Positions 56,393 through 61,187 of a stretch of 61,187 nt of DNA are shown one piece after another. The DNA lies in IMG/VR virus record IMGVR_UViG_3300027339_000002, positions 1 through 61,187 of that record, one strand, 5' to 3'. Under the pieces are notes generated by a model. The model saw only the letters and a list, made by a program, of their open reading frames with translations, ran no database searches and was not told where the DNA came from. This stretch comes from a virus. The position numbers were made by a program, and so were the translations under genes. The stretch's first letter is position 1. Each line of letters opens with the position of its first letter.

Positions 56393-56606
56393 ACGTACCT
56401 CGTTGGATGCGCTTGGCATCACGTACTACGGCGTTGATCGTCACTTCAGGGATCTTGGGGGTACAGGCTACCGTGAGCCTGTGATCAACATCGCTGATCG
56501 TGACCGTGATGTAAACGATGCCACGATCGAACTCATGATCGACCACCACAAAGCCTGCTCTGGTCAGCGCTTTCCGTATTTCGCGTACCAGTTTGTTGAC
56601 GCTCAT
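56379..56606 (-). CDS. Hypothetical protein (75 aa)
   Basis: MSVNKLVREIRKALTRAGFV..., alpha/beta with alternating strands (DRGIVYITVTISDVDHRLTV). ATGA overlap at 56606; overlaps the next gene by 14 nt. Not recognised. Confidence 0.65.
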   Translation of the reverse strand: MSVNKLVREIRKALTRAGFVVVDHEFDRGIVYITVTISDVDHRLTVACTPKIPEVTINAVVRDAKRIQRGTYAAH

Positions 56607-56794
56607 TCTGGCGCCTCTTCGATGCTGTCGGGCAGAGCCTTGAATTCGACTTCATAGCCTGCCCTGCGCAGTGCTTCTTTCATCTCGTCGATCTGGTTAA
56701 GTACCAAGATCAGCTGCGATGTACGAGCAGACAAACGAGCTTGCAAGCGCTCAATACGCTCTTCAAGCTTTTGGATGCGGCGATTAACTGTCAC
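56603..56794 (-). CDS. Coiled-coil small protein, GTG start (63 aa)
   Basis: Almost entirely one amphipathic helix: RRIQKLEERIERLQARLSAR then TSQLILVLNQIDEMKEALRR. GTG 56794 overlaps the glycosyltransferase stop (GTGA) with GGAG 5 nt upstream. Probably dimeric or an interaction partner. Confidence 0.65.
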   Translation of the reverse strand: MTVNRRIQKLEERIERLQARLSARTSQLILVLNQIDEMKEALRRAGYEVEFKALPDSIEEAPE

Positions 56795-58077
56795 ACGAGC
56801 TCCAACAATCCAAGTTTCAGGCAAGTCACGAACACCCGCTGTTGCGCTGCAGAGAGCTGACAGTACTGGATTGGGCCTTCCATCTGCAGCAGTTGTTCGA
56901 CGTTCGTACTATCGAGTGACCGCGTTGCAGCCCGCAGAACTGCATCTGCATCAAGCGCAGTGCGGGCGGCGACGGCAGAACGTGGCATAGGAGCCGTCCA
57001 TGATTCGTAAAGCGACGGAACGCTGCGAGGCTTGAACCGATCGCGTAGATCACGCAACTCAGTAAACAGCTCGGTGTACTTGCGACACACGACCTCGAGC
57101 GAAAGCTCAGAGGCGTAGCGTGCTTTTGCCGCGCGACCGATCTGATCACGCAGCTGCGCGTTTGTGAGTGAGAACAGGTATGAGCAAAGCTGCGGCACAG
57201 AGAAAAAAGTCTGCTCAGCGGCGGCGCGATGGTACGCAGCAGTAGCTCCAGTGAAATCAGGACCGGCGAAAGAAGCGGCGGTCATGCGCAGCAGATACCC
57301 CGATTCACGATGCACGATCATGTCTGAGTGCCCGGCCCATTCCGTAGCGATGACCGGAAGCCCAAGAGACATGGCTTCAGCTGTGGCCATACCAAATGTC
57401 TCTTGGACATTGTCAGACGGCGCGATGTACACATCCGCGCTACCCCAGGCGGCTTGCCACTCTTCTTCATTGGCCCCGTTGAACAGTACAAACTCGACTC
57501 TCGGGAAGCATGCAGCGACTGCCGCCAGCTCGGCTTCATCGTCTGTCGAGCCAACGCCAGCAACAGAATACTGAACAGTTGTGTTGAGCTGTTCAGCGAG
57601 CATCTGCAGCGCGGCGAACACAGGCGCCAGATTGGCTTTGCTCCAAGCCGAAATACGGCCAGCGGTAAGTGCCGTGAACCAGTACTTCTTGTACGGCCGG
57701 ACAACAGGCGCGCGCGTAGGCAGTGGAATAACAGGCAGCTGAACAAGACTGCTGCCCACCAGGGATTGAACAACCCTCTTAGCGGCCGAGGACGTACACA
57801 CGAGCGCGTCGTACGGTTTCAAGCACCCGTAGCTTTGCAGCTCAGCGACCACATGCGGGGTCGACAAGGTGTGAGTCAAGCCACACATGCTGTACCGCTG
57901 AAGACGATGCTTGGCTTGTTCGGTGATGAACGGGTCAGCCCTGAACACGGTGTCTATTGGTGCATCGCTAGGCAACGCAACAGCACCTAGTTCTTGCTTC
58001 AGCAAGGCGTGAACGTTCTCAGTGGCTTTCGACGCGCCGTTAAGAAAGAACCGCTCTTGCGGATAAAACCCGATCAT
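56791..58077 (-). CDS. GT4-family glycosyltransferase (428 aa)
   Basis: GT-B fold transferase. C-terminal donor site PSDNVQETFGMATAEAMSLG then LPVIATEWAGHSDMI shows the E-x7-E pattern of family 4. The N-terminal half lacks clear family marks. Possible acceptors: modified DNA bases, host surface glycans or a virion protein. AAAGG precedes ATG 58077. A phage-encoded retaining GT4 is unusual next to a ligase and dUTPase. Confidence 0.8.
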   Translation of the reverse strand: MIGFYPQERFFLNGASKATENVHALLKQELGAVALPSDAPIDTVFRADPFITEQAKHRLQRYSMCGLTHTLSTPHVVAELQSYGCLKPYDALVCTSSAAKRVVQSLVGSSLVQLPVIPLPTRAPVVRPYKKYWFTALTAGRISAWSKANLAPVFAALQMLAEQLNTTVQYSVAGVGSTDDEAELAAVAACFPRVEFVLFNGANEEEWQAAWGSADVYIAPSDNVQETFGMATAEAMSLGLPVIATEWAGHSDMIVHRESGYLLRMTAASFAGPDFTGATAAYHRAAAEQTFFSVPQLCSYLFSLTNAQLRDQIGRAAKARYASELSLEVVCRKYTELFTELRDLRDRFKPRSVPSLYESWTAPMPRSAVAARTALDADAVLRAATRSLDSTNVEQLLQMEGPIQYCQLSAAQQRVFVTCLKLGLLELV

Positions 58078-58081
58078 AGGA

Positions 58082-58333
58082 TCAGCCTTTCAGACGCATT
58101 GCGGCGCGTCGTGCGATCTCGTTTTCGATTTCGCGCAGAGTGTCGGTCAGACGACGCGTACCATCGTTTGTTTGATTGAGCATGCGCGCCGCCAGATGGC
58201 AGATGATGTCTTCAGGCAAACTGAAAGTACTAGACCCGGTTGATGTAGATGAATGCTCGAGCAGCGTGAAGCCCGATGTAGCTGGAGCCCTATGAAGGTC
58301 CCAGCACTGCGCTCGTTCAACAACCTCGATCAT
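58082..58333 (-). CDS. Small hypothetical protein (83 aa)
   Basis: Begins MIEVVERAQCWDLHRAPATS; Ser/Thr-rich middle; helical end LREIENEIARRAAMRLKG, whose AAAGG codons are the ribosome-binding site of the glycosyltransferase gene. ATG 58333 forms ATGA with the ligase stop. Not recognised. Confidence 0.6.
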   Translation of the reverse strand: MIEVVERAQCWDLHRAPATSGFTLLEHSSTSTGSSTFSLPEDIICHLAARMLNQTNDGTRRLTDTLREIENEIARRAAMRLKG

Positions 58334-59241
58334 GGCATGTCAGCCGCGTGCCGCTCACCCAGGTACACCGGGTGGCGGGGTTTGTCCTTCACGCCCACGG
58401 GGAAGAACTTGTACTTGACGATCTTGTTCACCCAGTCCATGCGCGCGCGGTCAGCCGCGGTGAAGCCGGTGCCGATTTCAAACGATACGCCGCTGTGGAT
58501 GTCGCGCACGGCCAGCGCGCCCATGGTGCCCTTGCCAGTCAAACCAGCCTTGGCCTTGCTGCGTTTGGTGCGGCCCAGGTTGTCGGTCTCAGCTTCGTTG
58601 CCGTTGTGCATCTCTTCGATGATGCCCAGCACGACAGCTTCGCTGTCTTCGAAGCGCTTGACCTTGAGCATGTACTGCTCGCGGGCAGTGGAACGGCCAT
58701 GCTTGTACAGGCCCATGCCGCTGCGCAGGATCAAGCCCTCGTAACCCAGGGCGATTTGCTTGGCCTCGTATTCGAGCAGCGCGTCTTCATCGTTGATGTG
58801 AACGTGTTCGTGGACGACGATCTTGACGTTGGCTTCACCTTTGAGGCGAGCAGCGACTTGACGCTCGGTGCCCCACTGCTCCACGTAGTTGCGCACATAG
58901 GCCAGCCGATTACTGAATGCCTCAGGGCGGTCATGCACATCAAACACATGGAACGTGGCTTCGGGCTCACCGGCGTGGCTCATCACCGCTGAGTTCGTCA
59001 CGCGGTACACGTCGTCAGCGGTGGGGGAGCCGACAATCAGTTCACCGTCCAGACCGTCGAACTGAGGCTTGCCCGACAGGGCGGCGAAGATGGCCTTGTT
59101 CGGGATGTCCAACAGCTTGCGGCTGACCAGCCGCTTGTTGAGCACAACGGCACGGATGCCGTCGAGCTTCGGCGATGCGAACAGCGGGTACTGCAGAATC
59201 TTGAAATCAGCCGGCGAAGCCAGCATGGGTTTGAATGACAT
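58330..59241 (-). CDS. ATP-dependent DNA ligase (303 aa)
   Basis: Nucleotidyltransferase motif I SPKLDGIRA (K27-x-D-G), motif III-like FHVFDVHD, motif IV YEGLILRS, motif V YMLKVKRF. Small T7-type ligase sealing nicks in replicated DNA. ATG 59241 (MSFKPMLASPAD) has AAGGAG at ideal spacing; an in-frame upstream start at 59256 is not needed. Confidence 0.9.
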   Translation of the reverse strand: MSFKPMLASPADFKILQYPLFASPKLDGIRAVVLNKRLVSRKLLDIPNKAIFAALSGKPQFDGLDGELIVGSPTADDVYRVTNSAVMSHAGEPEATFHVFDVHDRPEAFSNRLAYVRNYVEQWGTERQVAARLKGEANVKIVVHEHVHINDEDALLEYEAKQIALGYEGLILRSGMGLYKHGRSTAREQYMLKVKRFEDSEAVVLGIIEEMHNGNEAETDNLGRTKRSKAKAGLTGKGTMGALAVRDIHSGVSFEIGTGFTAADRARMDWVNKIVKYKFFPVGVKDKPRHPVYLGERHAADMP

Positions 59242-59249
59242 GATGCTCC

Positions 59250-59513
59250 TTAACAATTCCAGTTTTGGATCACTGCCCTGAGTGCATCCAGGTGCAGCGA
59301 CGACCGTGCTTGAGCCGATGCGCGCACATGCGCGATTGCGGCGGGGGCATGCTTGAAGCGGCCTGATGACAGAATGCGTGTGCCTACGCGCTTTGTCCCG
59401 TTCTCGATGACAGAGAATACGCCCCAGCCTTCAGCCAAGGCGGCTGCCTGCATGGCCGGCGTCCACTTCACAGAAGTCGCGCCTTGATCATGAGTGCTAC
59501 GGCTTTTCGGCAC
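59250..59513 (-). CDS. Small protein, paralogue pair A (87 aa, GTG start)
   Basis: AAALAEGWGVFSVIENGTKR ... RILSSGRFKHAPAAIAHVRA ... SSLHLDALRAVI follows the common phage pattern AxxxGWxLF...G...F-x-A-...V...A..GS.lH..Al. GTG 59513 has AGGAG 8 nt upstream. Related to the next gene. Confidence 0.7.
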   Translation of the reverse strand: MPKSRSTHDQGATSVKWTPAMQAAALAEGWGVFSVIENGTKRVGTRILSSGRFKHAPAAIAHVRASAQARSSLHLDALRAVIQNWNC

Positions 59514-59734
59514 GTGCTGTCTCCTTTTTGAGCTTGGTCTGTGACATACCGTTCAGCTTCTTTGCGTGAGCTGAATCGGGTTGTGTGATCAAGCACACGC
59601 GCATGGCGGAATACCATGATGCGGTTGTGCGCCAAGACGTTTAAGCGCCAGCCTTGCTCACGAGCCGCTTCGTGGTTAGAAGGCTCCCAGCCCAAAGCAC
59701 GTAAGCGGAGGTGGATGTCACTGTGTTTGATCAT
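59468..59734 (-). CDS. Small protein, paralogue pair B (88 aa)
   Basis: NHEAAREQGWRLNVLAHNRI ... RFSSRKEAERYVTDQAQKGD aligns with the neighbour (GW..., F-S-x-x-x-A, V...A..G). ATGA overlap at 59734; its end overlaps paralogue A by 46 nt. Family widespread in phages, function unknown. Confidence 0.7.
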   Translation of the reverse strand: MIKHSDIHLRLRALGWEPSNHEAAREQGWRLNVLAHNRIMVFRHARVLDHTTRFSSRKEAERYVTDQAQKGDSTCRKAVALMIKARLL

Positions 59735-59949
59735 CGCGCAAAGAATCTACGGCGGCCCTCCAGTGCTTGCTGGCAGTGCACGCAGTTGTAAAAGCTGAGC
59801 TTGATACGAGCCTCGGGGATTTCACTCCCGCATTCACAGTGCCCGTCAAACCCTGCGGGCTTTGGTTTTTGCGACCGGGCTTTGTTAATCCCAGTTTCGA
59901 TCTCCGCGCGTGATAGCGCGTCGGCGACTTCCATTTGGTATTCGTCCAT
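59731..59949 (-). CDS. TraR/DksA-type C4 zinc finger protein (72 aa)
   Basis: C-terminal CECGSEIPEARI ... NCVHCQQALE is the DksA/TraR four-cysteine zinc finger (CxCG-N-CxxC). Short TraR-like proteins bind the RNA polymerase secondary channel and mimic DksA plus ppGpp. The acidic N-terminal helix (MDEYQMEVADALSRAEIETG) fits. ATG 59949 follows AAGAAAG. Confidence 0.85.
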   Translation of the reverse strand: MDEYQMEVADALSRAEIETGINKARSQKPKPAGFDGHCECGSEIPEARIKLSFYNCVHCQQALEGRRRFFAR

Positions 59950-60055
59950 CGTCTTTCTTGCGATTAAGCAGGTAGCTCAGCAACAGCGCTGTGGTGACGA
60001 TTTTATAGACCGCGGACATGACGCGGGCCGTGGTGAAAAGGGGTTGAAGATTCAT
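59885..60055 (-). CDS. Small membrane protein (56 aa)
   Basis: MNLQPLFTTARVMSAVYKIV then TTALLLSYLL and a basic tail NRKKDDGRIPNGSRRRA. ATG 60055 is in ATGA overlap with the nuclease stop. Its last 65 nt overlap the TraR-like gene out of frame. One predicted span. Not recognised. Confidence 0.55.
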   Translation of the reverse strand: MNLQPLFTTARVMSAVYKIVTTALLLSYLLNRKKDDGRIPNGSRRRAITRGDRNWD

Positions 60056-60477
60056 GGCATTGTGAACTCGGCGATCGCGGCTGCCAGTTGTTGCTTTGTT
60101 CGAACCAGGGAGTAAAAGACCGATGGCGGCAGGGGCTCTTCCCAGGCCATGTCCTGATAGATGACCCCGCCTTCAGGGCAGCCGACGATGACCCAGACGT
60201 TGCGGCCTTCGTCGTATCGCGCTGCGCCCCACTCGAGCTGTAACGTCGACAACTCAGGCAAGATGAGTGTGGTTTCGCGCGCCGGGATCTTGGGGAGCCA
60301 CTTGTACTCGATCCACAAATCCGTCGACTTGCGCTTTCCGCGTCGCTTGCCCGAGTACCACACGTCCCACGTACCTCCACGGTAAGGGTTGTGCATTTTC
60401 TCGAAGTAGGGCTTGGCCCCATCTTCAAACTTGCGATGCACGGCCGCGATGAAGTTGTTCTCGGGCTTGCTGCTCAT
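60052..60477 (-). CDS. VRR-NUC-like PD-(D/E)XK nuclease (141 aa)
   Basis: NNFIAAVHRKFEDGAKPYFE, then GTWDVWYSG and DLWIEYKWLPKIP give the D...ExK core of VRR-NUC/holliday-junction-type nucleases; LPELSTLQLEWGAARYDEGR and VWVIVGCPEGGVIY complete the fold. Likely cuts branched DNA before packaging. ATG 60477 in ATGA overlap. Confidence 0.75.
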   Translation of the reverse strand: MSSKPENNFIAAVHRKFEDGAKPYFEKMHNPYRGGTWDVWYSGKRRGKRKSTDLWIEYKWLPKIPARETTLILPELSTLQLEWGAARYDEGRNVWVIVGCPEGGVIYQDMAWEEPLPPSVFYSLVRTKQQLAAAIAEFTMP

Positions 60478-60944
60478 CGCCGACCCTTCGCCTTGACGGG
60501 CACAGGCGCCGCGATCACATCGCGCCGGTCGTAGTGCTTGGGGTTCTTGCCCGCGTGCAGAGCCTGCAGATGCGCCACTTGGGGCAGCAAGTTGTCCACC
60601 AATCGCTGATAGCCGTCGTTCGGAGAGAACTGCCGGTCGTCGATCAGCGTGCCGTAGGCCTGAGCATCCACGATGATGGCGAGGCACGCCAAGGCGTTGG
60701 CGAGGTGTGGGTTGTTGGAGTCGAACGCCAGCTCCTGGCCTTCGAACCAGAGGTCCATGTGGCGCTTGAGTGCGGCCACGTAGATCGAGGCGTAGACCGG
60801 CGTGGCACGCCAGTTCAAACGTCCGTACTTGCCCATGCCTTCCAGCAAGCCCAAGCACCCCATGGCCGTCGCTGTCGCGGGCCACAGGTGCAGGGGCAGC
60901 TTGGCACGGCCAGCGGCATCCTTGGGGTTGGCGGCGTCGTGCAT
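60474..60944 (-). CDS. dATP/dGTP diphosphohydrolase-like (PF18909/DUF5664) protein (156 aa)
   Basis: NPKDAAGRAKLPLHLWPATA, GKYGRLNWRATPV and ANALACLAIIVDAQAYGTLI DDR are the hallmark blocks of the DUF5664/PF18909 family, named after MazZ, which removes dATP/dGTP in 2-aminoadenine phages. PurZ, which would be needed for a Z genome, is not in this window. ATG 60944 has AAGAAG 8 nt upstream; GTG 60953 would overlap the previous stop. Confidence 0.8.
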   Translation of the reverse strand: MHDAANPKDAAGRAKLPLHLWPATATAMGCLGLLEGMGKYGRLNWRATPVYASIYVAALKRHMDLWFEGQELAFDSNNPHLANALACLAIIVDAQAYGTLIDDRQFSPNDGYQRLVDNLLPQVAHLQALHAGKNPKHYDRRDVIAAPVPVKAKGRR

Positions 60945-60949
60945 GGTGC

Positions 60950-61187
60950 TCACTTCTTGTTCAGTTCGGCCCAGATGAGGTGGGCGTGTTGGGCTTGAGC
61001 GATGGCGTCGCTCAACGCGTTGTGCTTCACAGCTGCTTCAGGTTTGCCCGCGCGTTTAGCTGCTGGCAAGTTCTTCAGCGTGCGGAAGCAGCGGTTGTTC
61101 CAGAACTTCCAGGGCAGCTCCCAGCCGAACGACTTGACGGCATGGTGCAGCATAGGGATGTCGAAATCCGCACCGTTGCTCCACACG
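60950..61187 (-). CDS. 3'-5' exonuclease, C-terminal part (cut by right edge)
   Basis: The visible 79 codons contain WSNGADFDIPML (Exo II acid), RCFRTLKNL and HNALSDAIAQAQH (Exo III, DEDDh-type His and Asp), matching Rv2179c-like or ExoVIII-type exonucleases (PF16473). The N-terminal DxE motif lies outside the window. Confidence 0.8.
   Translation of the reverse strand, partial: VWSNGADFDIPMLHHAVKSFGWELPWKFWNNRCFRTLKNLPAAKRAGKPEAAVKHNALSDAIAQAQHAHLIWAELNKK

Noticed and set aside
1-61187. Circular closure of the window: the minus-strand frame at base 1 would continue in frame into the minus-strand frame at the right edge.
   Set aside because: The left piece is a PolA-type polymerase N-terminus with its own Exo I/Exo II, the right piece is the C-terminus of a different DEDDh exonuclease with another Exo II. 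Joined, they would lack a polymerase domain, so the two ends are not adjacent; some kilobases are missing.
1-61187. Lysogeny genes (integrase, CI-type repressor, excisionase, attachment site).
   Set aside because: None recognised; the HTH proteins lie within early operons and no tyrosine or serine recombinase motifs were seen.

Overview
The window is most of the genome of a tailed double-stranded DNA phage, most likely a podovirus of a high-GC Gram-negative bacterium; a betaproteobacterium or pseudomonad host is an inference. The evidence is a P22-like portal, an N4gp56/DUF4043-like major capsid protein, a GH24 SAR-type lysozyme, a nested Rz/Rz1 pair and very large helical internal virion proteins. 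No integrase, repressor, tRNA or CRISPR array was seen. Sampled lines run about 65-73% GC in the structural block and about 47-62% in the small-gene regions.

There are two transcription blocks. (1) A leftward block (minus strand) runs from about 22.8 kb down to base 1. If the genome is circular or permuted it continues from the right edge (61.2 kb) down to about 54.7 kb. It holds replication, repair and nucleotide genes: family A DNA polymerase (cut by the left edge), SNF2-type helicase, RecB/Cas4-like nuclease, primase-SF3 helicase, ATP-dependent ligase, VRR-NUC-like nuclease, 3'-5' exonuclease (cut by the right edge), dimeric dUTPase and a dATP/dGTP diphosphohydrolase-like protein. It also holds a MoxR ATPase / VWA-metallopeptidase / DUF3150-like trio and dozens of small genes, most joined by 4-nt ATGA or GTGA stop/start overlaps. 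(2) A rightward late block (plus strand, 23.07-54.42 kb) carries terminase, portal, scaffold, an Acb2/Tad1-like gene, a beta-helix spike, capsid, connector, SGNH esterase, lysis cassette, tail proteins and ejection proteins ending in a 1998-residue polypeptide with an HExxH motif. The blocks diverge near 22.8-23.07 kb and converge near 54.4-54.7 kb.

The most striking feature is a cassette of twelve tandem, highly diverged small paralogues at 13.95-16.51 kb. Each is about 65-87 residues, most have an internal Trp, and each ends in a helix of the type TLKEAlvxWKLKR-stop. In most units the Trp-Lys/Arg codons are also the Shine-Dalgarno sequence of the next unit, placed just before an ATGA overlap. 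Each unit is therefore a self-contained translationally coupled block that could be duplicated or exchanged without loss of expression. I know no described system of this kind.

Other points: a likely cyclic-nucleotide sponge (anti-CBASS/anti-Thoeris type) in the head module; two related AT-rich intergenic elements built from GATTGGAAGG-type repeats, one next to the primase and one at the convergent end of the late block; an out-of-frame overlapping ORF across the low-complexity N-terminus of the large terminase; and several micro-ORFs that fit the ATGA coupling pattern.
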